Assembly (NCBI GenBank): GCA_037976565.1
Contig: CP137674.1
Span: 4,959,284 to 5,023,283 of the forward strand
Length of the DNA: 64,000 bases
Direction of reading: 5' to 3'
Origin: Mesocentrotus franciscanus
Taxonomy: Eukaryota; Echinodermata; Echinoidea; Camarodonta; Strongylocentrotidae
The notes under the pieces: model-generated
What the model saw: only the letters and a program-made list of their open reading frames with translations
What the model was told of the DNA's origin: nothing
The model's database searches: none
Translations under genes and position numbers: made by a program
Shown here: piece after piece, positions 23,663 to 34,639 of the stretch
How positions within the stretch are numbered: position 1 is the first letter of the stretch
Layout: each line of letters starts with the position of its first letter

Positions 23663-23899
23663 ACGTCCCTATGCGCTTCCAAAGAGTTTTGAAATTATTA
23701 CCTAGCTTTAGCTCTGGCAGCCGTTATCAGCGCAGTGCATTGAAGGAATAATCCTACCAGGTACCCATTTACCTTACCTGGGTCGAGTGTGGCAAATGTA
23801 GATTAATGTCTTGCCAAAGGACATTAGTGCCGTGGGAGGACTCGAACCGCCGACCTTGTGATCCACAGTCCCGTGACATATCCACTCGACCACGGCACC
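23663..23899 (-). mobile_element. tRNA-derived SINE, minus strand, contig twin
   Basis: Counterpart of 15527-15764 with the same boxes A and B. Confidence 0.78.
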
Positions 23900-24091
23900 T
23901 CTACATGGTATATAAATCTATACTTTAATTCCAAATCGAGCCTGATTTTCTCATGTCAAATCTGCACATTCAACTTTTAAATCTATTGCATAAAATCATC
24001 TATACAAATTAGCAATGACAGAAAAGACTCTTAAATACATTTCCAGTGGTACATGTAGATACAAGTTACATCAGTCATGTCAGTTGGGATA

Positions 24092-24440
24092 GACAGTAGA
24101 GTTATTAGTCTAGTGGATAAATCACCCGACTACAGATCACAAGGGTTCAAATCTCGGCACAACACTAACGTCCTTTGGCAAGACATTAATCTACAATTGC
24201 CACTCTCCACCCAGGTGGTAAATGGGTACCCGTTAGGATGCGAAAGTAGTTTGTTCAGCATTGTGAGCGTCTGTAAAATGACACCTGGCTGGAAGCTCCC
24301 CAGGGAGTGGAGAATGTGCATACATTGTGTGCGGGCAAGCCTGAATCTGATGACCTGGGTAATAATATATCTGTAAAGCACTTAGAGACATTATTGATGT
24401 ATTAAGCGCTATATAGAAGCAGAATATTATTATTATTAAT
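24092..24440 (+). mobile_element. tRNA-derived SINE, plus strand, contig twin
   Basis: Box A at 24106-24116 and box B at 24145-24153. It differs from 15950-16310 between the boxes (ATCACCCGACTACAG here, ATCATGACTACACAG there) and in the length of the ATT tail. Confidence 0.82.
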
Positions 24441-25656
24441 TTATTCCTACTTACCGGTACTGTCTTATTATTCTTATAATTGTGATTATCCCTTCTTAAG
24501 CCTTGTCCACTAATATGCCGCAGTATACTGCCATTTTTTTAATGACATGAACCGTAATCTGCTTCAACTTTCTTTATCTTATAACACAGATCTCAGTAAA
24601 TAAGCGTAGGACCTTTGTTACGTGCAGTTGCCATTAGTACATGTTTAAAAAGGGGAGTTGTTTTGCTGCAGTTTACCGCATCATATTTAAATGAGCCTTA
24701 ATTGTTCATGCTTCACTGGTTCTACCTCATATTTTGTTCACTTATCGTAGCCCCTCTGTCGTTATTCTTGTATCCATCCAGCCTCTAATTAATTATTTAT
24801 TCCAATTTATAATTATTGATTCCTTTCTCTAATAATATTCTAATATTGAATGAGTAATTATGACTGTAATTTGCTATTAATGTATTTATATCAAGTATTT
24901 TAACAAAAAATTCTAATGAAATACAGCCCTGTGTCAATAAATACCTTTTAAATTTCAATATTGAATTAGGAAAACATAAATATGTGTGGTTTGGACACTC
25001 AATTATACACACAAAAAAATTAAATTGAAAAAAGGAAATTAAATCAGCAACAGTTTTCTTACCAGTTACCACCCTCTCCATCATGCATCCCCAAACAGAA
25101 CCTCAATAGCTGTGCTACCTTCTATCTGAAAATCAAAACAGAACTAAATATATCAAAATAGTTTATCTACATCTACTACAGATCAAAGCATTATACCTAC
25201 ATCCATAGAACAATAAATGAATATAAACATCTAACTTACATCTATTATATATGAAAATAGTATATCTGCATCCACTATAGATCAATTCAATATATTCTTA
25301 TCTACTAAAAGAAGTACTACCGGTATACAATCAGTATAACTACAAAATATTATAACTATATAGTACAGTGTATCAATATCTACTTCAGATCAAAACAGTA
25401 TATGTGAAATCTATATAGAGCGAGGAATGTGTCTGCATCTACTCTGAATGAAAAAAAGTATATCTACAATTGATAATAAACTTGGTTATTATAACATTGC
25501 CAATAGGCAATGCATTGTATTATGAGAACATTTCTAGGAAGAATACTGTATGACTATGATGATGCAAACCGACATGTTACTTCTTTTAAAAAGAGAGGTC
25601 AACCCCCACATTTTGAACTTGTGGCCGATTTTGTCATTCATTTATTTTGGGATTTA

Positions 25657-26033
25657 TTAAAAGTGACTCGGTAACATTGCCTCAGATTCTGAAACAAAAT
25701 CCTGGATTTAGCTCATGCTGCATTCATAATTATAAACCTTTAGGTCAGTCAGGAATCCCATGACTTTTACAAGCCGATCGCCTGTCTGATTATCAAGATA
25801 TTTATGATTGGAAATCAAAATTTTATTTTTCGTTTTCCTAACGGTTTTTATAACACTACAGTCTATTGGGAAAATGAGTATGGAAAAACCGGTCACTCAA
25901 AGATTTTTACTTTTTTGAGGCACTTCATGATCATTTTGAAGCGCAGTTTGGTTAGGGCTTCAATATTACACCATATCACACACACTGATAATGCGTAGGG
26001 CCATGCATCTCAGATTTAAAACGATGCCTTTGA
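25657..26033 (+). mobile_element. MITE family B, contig twin
   Basis: Counterpart of 17515-17898. Its right terminal TTAA is mutated (CCTTTGATTG) and an internal ACATTGTT is missing. Confidence 0.7.
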
Positions 26034-26676
26034 TTGAGTATAGACCATATCATAATATTCATATGGAGAGCAAACATGCGCTCTGTATATACAAACAATA
26101 TTGATTTCGTATCTGGACAACTACTCCCTGGACAAATATAGACTCTATGATCATTAGCTTGAAATCATGTTGAAATTCTCATCAATAAACTTTAAAATTT
26201 GCATTAATTATCACAATTAGACCCTACGTATAGCATTATAGCCTTAGAACAAATTAATACTGGCATCAATAATTGACAATATACTAGACATGAAAATGTG
26301 TTTCAACTGTTATTGACATTTGTTTGAGGTAATTTTCCCAATTAATTATTCAAAACCAGGTAAAACTAGTTTAGTAAAGTCAAGTTTAGATGAAAGGTGC
26401 ATATACTACAGATCTAGGCCAGGGTCTAGACTCTGACTCTGTACTGTACTACTGTCTCTAGCTAGATCTACAATTACAACACTAAACTTTATTTTACAGT
26501 GGAAGTGGAAGTTAGGTAGTGTCTGACATCTTATCATGTTAGCCTTATGTTATACACTGCCTTTAAAGGTACACCTAGAAATATTAACGGCCCCAAGTCT
26601 AATTAACATTCATCATGATCATTCTTATTTAACAACACCGAGGCCGCGCCGGTGACGGTCATCAACGGTACGATGT

Positions 26677-26699
26677 CGCCTTAGGCTTCGGCCTAGGCG
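26677..26699. other. GC-rich hairpin with TTCG loop
   Basis: CGCCTTAGGC, loop TTCG, GCCTAGGCG: a 9-bp stem with one bulged T, closed by the C(UUCG)G tetraloop sequence known to be very stable in RNA. It begins nine bases after the point where the left contig stops. Confidence 0.6.
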
Positions 26700-27184
26700 C
26701 TCCCCGCTAGCGCTGGATGCTGAAACTGAAAAATTTCCTTGCTAATTGGTTGACCGGTTCCGTTGGTGTGTCTGATCATGGCTTCAGTTCGAATAGTTTC
26801 ATCGGCAATTAAAACTTATTACATATATACTTTTCTTAATACGGAAGCAAAATAAGATTACTTAACTAATCAGAATGATTAAAAAAACGGAAATTTATGC
26901 TACCTTTTCAGGACCAGATCGCGTACGTCGACTTGGGTTGATTGTTGACAGCGTAGCTTTCGATAAATTCGTACATTCAAGAGTCAAATACATCATATTT
27001 GTCTTTAAATGATTCAAAATCATAAAACACAAGAAGGAGTTAATTCTAAAATATTACTTGAATTTTTGAAAATTATTTGAGACACTTCCGAATTGAAATA
27101 ATCAAATAGAATGAAGGAATTATGAAATAAAAATAATAATGTTCGGCGTGCGTATATACTACGATGGCGCTCCACCTCATATTT

Positions 27185-27280
27185 GTTTCACTTTTACAAG
27201 TGTAAAAGTGAAACATCGGCAGAATCAGCGCTTGTAAAAGTGAACCAATAGGAACGCGTACAAAAGTGGTTCACTTTTAC
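27185..27280. promoter_or_regulatory. Cluster of four GTAAAAGTGAA(A/C)C motifs in inverted pairs
   Basis: GTTTCACTTTTAC (27185-27197) and GTAAAAGTGAAAC (27202-27214) form a perfect 13-bp inverted repeat with a 4-nt spacer. GTAAAAGTGAACC (27234-27246) and GGTTCACTTTTAC (27268-27280) form a second pair. AAAAGTGAAA resembles an interferon-regulatory-factor core. No function is shown. Confidence 0.45.
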
Positions 27281-27308
27281 ACATTCATTGTTCCACAATT
27301 ACATGTTA

Positions 27309-27506
27309 ATTCTCTCTCTCTCTCTCTTTCTCCTCTCTCTCTCTCTCTCTCTCTTGCTTGCTCCCCCCTCTCTCCTCTCCCTCTGCATCCTTCCCCTCCC
27401 CCCCCCCTCTCTCTCTCTCTTCTCTGCCTTTCTCTCTCTCTCCTCTTCTATAACTTTCTCTCTCTCTCTCTCCCTCCTCTCTCGCCCCCCTCTCTCTCTC
27501 TCTGAT
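27309..27506 (+). repeat. (CT)n low-complexity tract
   Basis: About 200 bp of CT and CCT repeats. It creates artificial Ser/Leu-rich and Arg/Glu-rich frames on both strands. Confidence 0.95.
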
Positions 27507-29030
27507 GTGCCAATTTGCGAGTGCTCTTCGAGTTATAAAAACAATGTGCATCTACACAGAGTATGATAAAAGCCTCCTGCTAATAAAAGATTTCTCTCTC
27601 CATTGACCAACACATTACATATAATTGTGCTTTTCCTACTCAAATACCAGAGGCATGTGTTTAGATTTTTCATTTGCCTATTTCTAGTCATATCTGAAAA
27701 GAAGTTTGCAGCCTTCTTCTGTGAGAGGGAAAAAAAATGCTGCACATTATCTCCTTTACACAGGAAAGAAAACATGAATTATTACAATATTAATTTAATA
27801 TTAATTTCATCACATAAAAATGTGGTTATTTTCATGTTGTAGCTTCTGTTGCTTTGATTTGAATTTTTTTTCAAACTTCATGTATCTTTTTGTATCACAA
27901 GGTATGAGAGAGTGATTATCATGAAGCAGGCATTACGTGAACATGTAAAACCAGTTTTTATCAAATCAGCACTTTAGGTATCTCAAGAAACTAGAACGTA
28001 GGAATATTGTTGCAATCCACGGTGTAAATTAGCCCAATAAAGTTCAACTTTTCATCAATAAATGGGACATCTTGTAACATTAAAAGTGAATATTGCACAG
28101 AGAACAGATTTATGTGTCTTTTTCGGAGGCACTGCGGCACGGCGCGGAGATGCGAGTGCGAGAAATATGGCTGATGAATGAATATATCATCTGTCTGTTA
28201 TTACACTCAGGATGCTTTTATCATAAAAGCAATCCACTATAAATAACCAGGACTGAGGAATTTATTGTTTTCTGCAAAGCCTGCTCGATTTGGCGAGATC
28301 TATATCAATTTGAGAGGGATTCTAAGTGATGTTTGATGTAGAGGTACCTCTCTCTTATGATTTAGATTGGAGATTGACGGTAGAAAATCTATTTTGGGAA
28401 ACAGAAAACCAGAATGCAAAGCAGTTCACTTTGTTGGTGACATGAAACTTAAGAGTAAATTTCTCAAAATGTTTATCAAAACTCTCTCTCTCTCCAGGTC
28501 AGTCAGGTCTACCACTTCTCCCTCTCATTTAATTCAATCATTTGTTTCCAGTGTAAAACTAAGGATCTATACAGGCCTTAAAGGTAGTTGTAAAGCATTT
28601 TTCTATGGATTATTTTGCAAAGCTTTTGTGTTGCATAAAACAATCCTTCAATAAATTGGGCCTATTCTTTTGTATCGATTGGCATGTTTGGCACTGGAGG
28701 CAAATGAAAAGGTAAAGTTGTATAAAGTTATTACGAGAACAAAGGTTTTCAGAAGGCAGTGATCTCTGACGTTTGGCATTTAGACAAATTTTGCTCATAT
28801 TCAATTTGGACCATGTCTTCAAGCTTAGATCTGCTTATAAATTACTTCATTACTTTAGAAGGTAATAACATTGAAAATTTGAGAGAGTCAATATGCTCCG
28901 TGATTGACAGAATTCTGTTCTCATTCAAACTAAGCCTGGGCTTTTAGGAGATACATCTGTGGGCCTGAAGTTGGTGAACCTAAAGCTATAGGAATTTACT
29001 AAGAGTACAATACCTTGCGGAAGGGGACAT

Positions 29031-29110
29031 TCATCTGTTTGGAGCAAGAAGGCTGTTAACTCATACACTGTAACACATAGTTAATGCCCTTCTTGCTCCA
29101 AACAGATGAT
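29031..29110. repeat. PAL80 palindromic element, complete
   Basis: Left arm TCATCTGTTTGGAGC.AGAAGG, right arm CCTTCTTGCTCCAAACAGATGA, with TTAAC/GTTAA nearer the loop. Nearly self-complementary over ~35 bp per arm. Contig twin at about 38310-38392. Confidence 0.85.
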
Positions 29111-29167
29111 AGTCGTGGAGGGCCAGGAGTGTCAAGTTTGACAGACATGAGTGCTATACAAGAACCC

Positions 29168-29169
29168 AC

Positions 29170-29204
<35 letters not shown>
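29168..29204 (+). repeat. (ATT)n microsatellite
   Basis: About twelve ATT units, shorter in the contig twin (38451-38480). It gives runs of Ile or Asn in nearby open frames. Confidence 0.95.
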
Positions 29205-29207
<3 letters not shown>

Positions 29208-29237
29208 GTGGATGGACAAAGGTTCCAAAAAATAACA

Positions 29238-29324
29238 TATCTGTTTGGAACCAGAAGGGTATTAACTCTGTGTATTGCTACATTGATATGAATTATTGCC
29301 CTTCTAGCTGCAAACAGATGACAC
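29238..29324. repeat. PAL80 element, complete
   Basis: CTGTTTGGAACCAGAAGGGT paired with GCCCTTCTAGCTGCAAACAG. Lies ~130 bp from the previous copy. Twin at about 38508-38594. Confidence 0.8.
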
Positions 29325-29663
29325 ATAAGTCCTCCCTTTGAACCTTTGGAGTATGATCAACATTGTTAATCTTCAGCTGTTATATTGTACATCTATGTGT
29401 AACACTTAACCCCTGCTGTGCTATTACAACAATTTTGGGCAGATTCTACACACAAGTCCCTAGAAACAGTATCTAGTCTGGCATACAAGTGGTTAAGATG
29501 GTACGAGAGACACCACTCTCATTTGTACGAGTGTCTATGAGGGGAGTGGTGTAAAACATTGAGATTGTGAACAACCTTATCATCTTTCAACTTGGTCAAG
29601 TGCAAAGGCTTTAGAAGAGAGCTCAGCAAACAAAAGCGCGGAAATATTGAAATTGGCACGTCT

Positions 29664-29936
29664 ATTTGCATTGATTTCAATGCAAATGCGAGTGGTATCG
29701 ATTAGCACAACTTACGCATTCACCCTCTCTCCTTTTCAAACCTCAAGCTAGCCCCAGGCATATCTCCTTTATTTATATTTTTTCCCGAGCCAAAACAGGA
29801 GGGAAAGAAAAGAGAGTACACACACGTATAAATAGGGCCAGTGCAGTCTTTTCAACGCCACATATAATTACAACATCTGCGTGGAATGTGACGTAAACAT
29901 TACGCCCGTTTGAGCCCTGAGCCCGAACGAAACATG
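29664..29936 (+). promoter_or_regulatory. Possible promoter: inverted octamer pair, TATA box, CRE-like site
   Basis: ATTTGCATTGA (29664-29674) and TCAATGCAAAT (29677-29687) form a perfect palindrome holding two POU octamers, ATTTGCAT and ATGCAAAT. TATAAATA lies at 29827-29834 and TGACGTAA near 29889. The first ATG (29934) opens only 12 codons and is changed in the twin (ACATGTGAGG). No downstream exon was found, so this stays a motif-level suggestion. Confidence 0.25.
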
Positions 29937-30390
29937 GCGGTGAGGGCATGCCACATGTTCTTTTCTGAGTGACGAGATGGATTTGGGGGCAACATTAGAG
30001 TGGGTCTGATGAAATGAGACATTCTTGGCCAAATTCTTTGAGGTCTCGGTTTCAATCTGGTCATTTGATCAGAGGTTAGACTGCTGTACTCTTCATTAAG
30101 CCAGAGATGAATTTAATTCTCTAAATAAATTAATATTAAAGTTCCACTTGCAGAAGTCAAGAAATAGGTTACCGTACCATAAATCTATAAGCAAAGGAAG
30201 TTTTTATACCAAAATTCATGTAACAGTCCCCATAAAAATGGAATAATATAACTCTATGTTGTATTATGTTAGATGTTACATGTTACTCTTTTTTCTGCAG
30301 TATACATTTACACTGAGATCATGTTCTTCTTACTTGGTATAAAAACAATATTTTTCATTGAAAGTGGGAAAAAGCCTCCAACTTTACAAG

Positions 30391-30542
30391 ATCTTAGACT
30401 GAAAGTCACGAATCTGAATCAAGAGTCATCAATGCAGCCCGACCTTCCTTTATGATCATTTCAGAGCGTTCATCTCCAGCCAGCATCTTGGCTACGAGAA
30501 GGGTCACTATGAATTCTAGACTGGTCTTATTAATATCCAAAA
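30391..30542 (-). pseudogene. Decayed partial duplicate of the SLC4A11-like exon
   Basis: About 150 bp matching the 3' two thirds of the exon at 30584-30791, lying just downstream on the minus strand. The minus frame is still open from LDINKTSLEFIV through MLAGDERSEM to ALMTLDSDS and a stop. The donor of the parent exon (CAG followed by GTAGGT) has become CAGATTCG, and no acceptor is visible at its 5' side, so it is probably not spliced in. In the contig twin (39652-39803) a 2-bp deletion (GCTACGAAGGG against GCTACGAGAAGGG) breaks the frame. It looks like a local tandem duplication that decayed. Confidence 0.65.
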
Positions 30543-30583
30543 AAGTGTTTAAAAGTTCAAATCCTAGACTGAGAATCACCTAC

Positions 30584-30791
30584 CTGAATCGTGGGTCATC
30601 AATGCAGCCCGTCCTTCCTTCATGATCATGTCAGAGCGTTCATCTCCAGCCAGCATCTTGGCTAGGAGAAGGGTCACTATGGATTCTAGACTGGTCTGGT
30701 TGATGTCCAGCAGGAGAATTGCTCGATTCACAAAGTTCCCGACGTCTAGTGAAGCTCTGACCTCTGCGCTGAAGTCCTTCATGGGAATCCT
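30584..30791 (-). CDS. SLC4A11-like transporter, exon of the N-terminal cytoplasmic domain
   Basis: A 208-nt internal exon on the minus strand. Its acceptor is TTGGTACAG at the upper side and its donor is CAG followed by GTAGGT at the lower side. It encodes RIPMKDFSAEVRASLDVGNF, then an aliphatic helix (AILLLD), TSLESIVTLLLAKML and finally ALMTHDS. The order (aromatic-acidic DF, EVRA, LD, ILL, TSL, LL..ML, a closing DS) matches my recollection of the cytoplasmic domain of SLC4A11, a membrane transporter in the bicarbonate-transporter family, where KNFKEEIRAHRDLDGF and ATSLDNVLRTML occupy the same places. The exon starts in phase 0, which fits the exon at 31180-31220, and ends with one extra base. 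Other exons of the gene, including the membrane domain, were not found. Confidence 0.65.
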
Positions 30792-31179
30792 CTGTACCAA
30801 TGTAAAAACATTAAGAGATTGGTTAGGTTTAACATTTGATGCTTCTTATTATCTCCCAGTCAATCACAAAGTGATTTAGTGATAAGGCCTTGATAAGACA
30901 GAATCGTCTTCTTCAACCATTGAAAAGTTAATAAGGTAAAATATATATTTTTTTTTTATCTTACTACTACTCTATACTATGAAAAAGTCGTAAAGTAAAC
31001 ATTCTTGCTCAGAGAATGAACAAATCAATCTCAACAATTAACAATTTGGAATAAATCTGCAGTAAAGAAAACTAAATTTGATTCAAGGAAACACCTGTTG
31101 TCCACTTTGAAGAGTAAGGGGGGGGGGGGTAATAAATTCATGAAGTTGTGAAAAGGAAAACAAATAAAAAATTCCTTAC

Positions 31180-31220
31180 CTCATGCTGTGCATACATCAA
31201 TGTGACTTCCTCCTCCTCAT
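31180..31220 (-). CDS. SLC4A11-like transporter, small upstream exon
   Basis: A 41-nt minus-strand exon between an acceptor (CTTTCATTTACAG) and a good donor (GAG followed by GTAAGG). Two leading bases complete a codon, then the frame reads EEEEVTLMYAQHE and ends on a codon boundary, which joins exactly in phase with the exon at 30584-30791. The acidic run followed by a beta-like stretch suits a linker leading into the cytoplasmic domain. The intron between the two exons is 388 bp. The exon is identical in the twin at 40436-40476. The call rests on splice signals and phase more than on similarity. Confidence 0.55.
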
Positions 31221-31539
31221 CTGTAAATGAAAGAAAATAATAAAAACAAGAATTAATTCTTCCGTTGCTCTCTTCGCATTTTTACATGTTTGCCACACAT
31301 GCATATTTGCAGAAAAAAATAGGCACTAATTGAAGGAAGTATTGCTCTGTGCAACACAATGGCTTTGCAAATTTACCCATTGCCGGTCTCAGTTAGCTCC
31401 ATGACAACCCATAACACCGGTATGGATTAATCTTGTACTGGAAACAGTTAAATAATCTTGAAGCCTTTCGTATATCTATCTCATGGAAAATACAATGTGG
31501 CACAATTATATTATTTTGGTTTAGTGGTGGTTTAGTGGT

Positions 31540-31690
31540 GGTTATTTTACCTGACTGCTATTAGAAAGCATAAATGCTTGTTAGTAAGCAACCAGAGGAC
31601 CAACGGCTTTAGGTCCTCTCTGAGGACCTGGTAATGAGGATTAATGCCTTACCAAAGGGCTTTTGTGTGGTTTACAAAGAGTTTTAAACA
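31540..31690 (-). mobile_element. Degenerate tRNA-SINE fragment
   Basis: GATTAATGCCTTACCAAAGG matches the body of the SINE at 15527-15764 (GATTAATGTCTTGCCAAAGG). The pol III boxes are not recognisable. Twin at about 40790-40935. Confidence 0.45.
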
Positions 31691-32035
31691 AATAGGGTAT
31701 GAATTCATGCTTCAACCAACATCACAGAAATATGAAAAAATTCATAATATATTTCTGTTAAAAATAAGACATTTTTTCTAAGTAGTCTGGAGATGTGGCA
31801 GTTTTCACTTTGAACTCCCTTATAACAATTGATAAAAGATTCAACCTTCTTAAAGTACCCTCAAAAGTGATTTCATCCTAACTGTACCATTTGAGAAATT
31901 GACACAAGCAGATGTCAACCTATAAAGTGCTCTGTCAAAGTTATGTGCACAGTAAAATAATTTATAATGAAATAGTATACTCTTAATATAAAGTGCATAG
32001 AGAATTAATCATTATGCACTAAATAAATCAAAAGT

Positions 32036-32052
32036 TGTTGTTGTTGTTGTTA
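32036..32052 (+). repeat. (TTG)n microsatellite
   Basis: Six TTG-type units, two fewer in the twin near 41291. Confidence 0.8.
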
Positions 32053-32465
32053 TGGCTACTTTTCAACACCTTACAATGACCTTTTCACTGCTAATGAATG
32101 ATTTAGATGTTTTTGATGTTGAATATCCCGCATAAAAGGTGAATGAAAAATAGTTTGAAAGGAATGGCTTTGCCAAGGACGTTAATTGTGATGCATCTTT
32201 ACCATTCAAACTATCCTTCTATGCAAAATGTTTTACATTGATGCAGCAATATTGGTTCCACAGATGGTTGCAAAGATGGAAAAATGAGACCCTTTCAAAA
32301 CATGTTTACAGTTAAAATCCATATCCACATGGAGGTAAAGCAACTACAGCTGATAAAGTCATCATTCATAGGAGTATTCACATCGATAGCAGATATAAAC
32401 ATGACGCTGGCAGGAATTATCTTCTAAGACAACCAATACTCCAGTCACACTGTAGAGACCAACAC

Positions 32466-32617
32466 CAGGGACCCATTTCACAAAGCCTTTTTTCAACGAC
32501 AAAAGACAAAACTCAGTGACAAATCTGCTGATAACCAATCAGAAGCAAGGATTTCACTAGCTTATAACAAAAACTGTAATTTGTCACTGATGACAACTTT
32601 TGTGAATTGAGGCCCTG
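32466..32617. mobile_element. Short MITE family F (CAGGGACCCATTTCACAAAG ends)
   Basis: Left end CAGGGACCCATTTCACAAAG; the right end is complementary to CAGGGCCTCAATTCACAAAA. 152 bp, non-coding. The twin at 41713-41860 has a better right end (CAGGGCCTCATTTCACAAAA). Confidence 0.8.
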
Positions 32618-33337
32618 ATCGACAGAAGACAGAACATACAACAAGTCATTTCGGAGATAGCACTTGCACAAATGACCCTAAATATCCAGAGATCTTCTCC
32701 ACATGGAAACGTCCCACTTTGAACATTATAGAATAATCACTGCCAAAGTGATGGATGTGCTTCATAAATAACTCTTGTTTGCCCTCTTGAAAAGAATACT
32801 AACACCTGCGTATGATAGAATGTACCGCTGGTGCATAAATGATTACATAGCTTTCACGCACACGTATCCAGCAGTAGTCTTGATGGGTTTTACAGTTTTG
32901 TACAAACGACCTTTATCAGCCCATGTACAGGTAGTATCTCCGAAGTGGCTTATTGGCCTGTTCCTACAAGAGACTTGGAAAGTAACGGAATTGGCTACCC
33001 AGAATAAGAATTCGGCGGTAACCCATACTGAAATGTTACAAGTATGTTTCAACAGAAAAGCAATAAACCATTTATTAGAGCAGCTCACAGAATTACCCAG
33101 GTACTCGATGTCTGGAAAGTGGAAATTGTTTTGGCATTGATGTACACCTTGTATTGTGATATGCAGTGACACGTAACCTTAAACCATAATGTTCATGGGA
33201 ACGTTTCTACAGAGCTGAGATGGCAAGCGTATTCGAAAATCCATCTCTAAAGAGGAGTACAATACTCTGTTAACATTACCCGTATAACAGGAATATGGTG
33301 TGTTTCTACAGAAGTGTGAACCTAGAAATCCATTAGA

Positions 33338-33652
33338 CCCGGGAGGTGGTTCATAAAGCTGTTTGTAAAGTTACGCATGACTTTACGAATGACCGTAATA
33401 TGAAGTGCCAGATAGGATGCCCAAAGTTTTTCCTGATGTTTTAACAAAGTGTGACTATATTTCCAATAACCTCAATTAAATAATGGCAAAAAATATACTT
33501 TGCATTAAAAATGTTTATCTACATCTGCACAGTTCAACTTTTATAGTTGATGCAGATAATAATGATTGAGCATCCCATTTGGCTTTTCATACTTAAGTCA
33601 TTCGTAAAGTCATGCGTAACTTTACGAACAGCTTTATGAAACACCCCCCAGG
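33338..33652. mobile_element. Hairpin MITE family E
   Basis: Long inverted arms: TTCATAAAGCTGT, GTTACGCATGACTTTACGAA on the left and their complements (GTCATGCGTAACTTTACGAA, ACAGCTTTATGAA) on the right. The centre is about 190 bp. Twin at 42585-42891. Confidence 0.88.
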
Positions 33653-34006
33653 ACAGTAACAGAAAGTTACAATATTTTGAACAGGTAGAAAAACATTGAT
33701 TTAAATTACCCTGTACGACAAAGGGGTGTAAAAAAGATATCTTTGCAGATGCTCTCTCCCTAGCATTTCAATTGACAATAAATTAACAAAGCACACGCTA
33801 AATAATTTAAAATTGAAATCACCTGTTCTGGCAGTTTTTGTAGATGTTTATCATTCGAATGTCTGGGAATGTCATTTTGCATTTCTGTATGACATATGGA
33901 TGCCAGACAAATATATTATCTTACAAATTCTGCAAATCCTGGTGACATGCGTCTCTCCATCAAGAGTACATTGCAAAGCTATGACCTAAATCTAAGGCTC
34001 ACAAAT

Positions 34007-34628
34007 TGTCTGTTCAGAACCAGAGAGCGTTCACTCTGTGTTAAAGGTACTATGTCCCATTTGCAGGCCAAAAAATGAAAAGGTTAAATTCCAACGGCAT
34101 TTGAAAGACAATACTAATTTAGAACTTCCCTAAAAAAGGGGGGGCTTGAAAATGTCTTTAAGTGGGAAAATAACGACTATTAGTTGTCGAATCGACTTAG
34201 GAGCTATAGAGCCAGTAAGTAATAGTCTGATTTTCAGACCATTGTACCGAATGGTCGTACGTTTTATGCTGCGCAAAGATTCAATCAGTTTAATTTTGGC
34301 CATTACAAGAAGTGGGTTATTGATGTAGACAAATGCTCATGTACCCTTTACAGCTCATTTTATGTATGTTATTACCAAAGATGAAAAAGCCAGTCAGTCA
34401 CTCACTAATAGTGTCTGACAGTGAAGTCTAGCAAGTAAACGGGTTTCCTTGCATAATTTGAATATTAGGACACTGCTAACGTTTAAATTTCACAGATAGG
34501 ACATACATGACATATTCATAATTCCTGCAAAGTTCTACAGAATTTGATGTTGGCTGCAAAAGGGACATAGTATCTTTAAAGTATATGAGTTAATGGCCTT
34601 CTGGCTCTAAAGAGAAGCTTTCATCTGC
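34007..34628. repeat. PAL80 element split by a family A MITE in its loop
   Basis: Left arm at 34007-34044 (CTGTTCAGAACCAGAGAGCG, then ACTCTGTGTTAA) and right arm at 34580-34628 (GAGTTAATGGCCTTCTGGCT, ending TCATCTGC). Between them lies the family A MITE. Both MITE ends are bounded by TTAA, and TTAA occurs naturally in PAL80 loops. Twin at 43243-43870. Confidence 0.75.
34041..34579 (+). mobile_element. MITE family A, locus 2
   Basis: TTAAAGGTACTATGTCCC at the left, GGGACATAGTATCTTTAA at the right. The fuller form, with about 60 bp more interior than locus 1. The open frame 34146-34328 lies inside it. Twin at 43277-43821. Confidence 0.9.
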
Positions 34629-34639
34629 TAAGAGTCAAA

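Larger units (their letters stand above)
19029..26668 (+). other. Duplicated block 1, right copy (contig start)
   Basis: 7,640 bp matching 10865-18528 throughout. It starts at the base following the gap and continues past the end of the left copy into 26669. Differences are single-base changes, microsatellite length changes and short indels. Confidence 0.9.
26669..28542. other. The only sequence unique to the middle contig
   Basis: Joins the two overlap blocks. It holds a GC-rich hairpin, a cluster of GTAAAAGTGAA motifs and a CT tract. No coding exon was recognised; the open frames at 27603-27842 and 28367-28654 have no similarity that I can name. Confidence 0.6.

Noticed and set aside
27266..27566. 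Overlapping Ser/Leu-rich and Arg/Glu-rich frames on both strands
   Set aside because: Pure (CT)n low complexity.
32775..33140. 121-codon plus-strand frame (128 codons in the twin) with a 109-codon frame on the opposite strand
   Set aside because: Both strands are open over the same DNA, a 2-bp indel between the contig copies changes the C-terminus, and substitutions between copies alter amino acids on both strands. No family is recognised.
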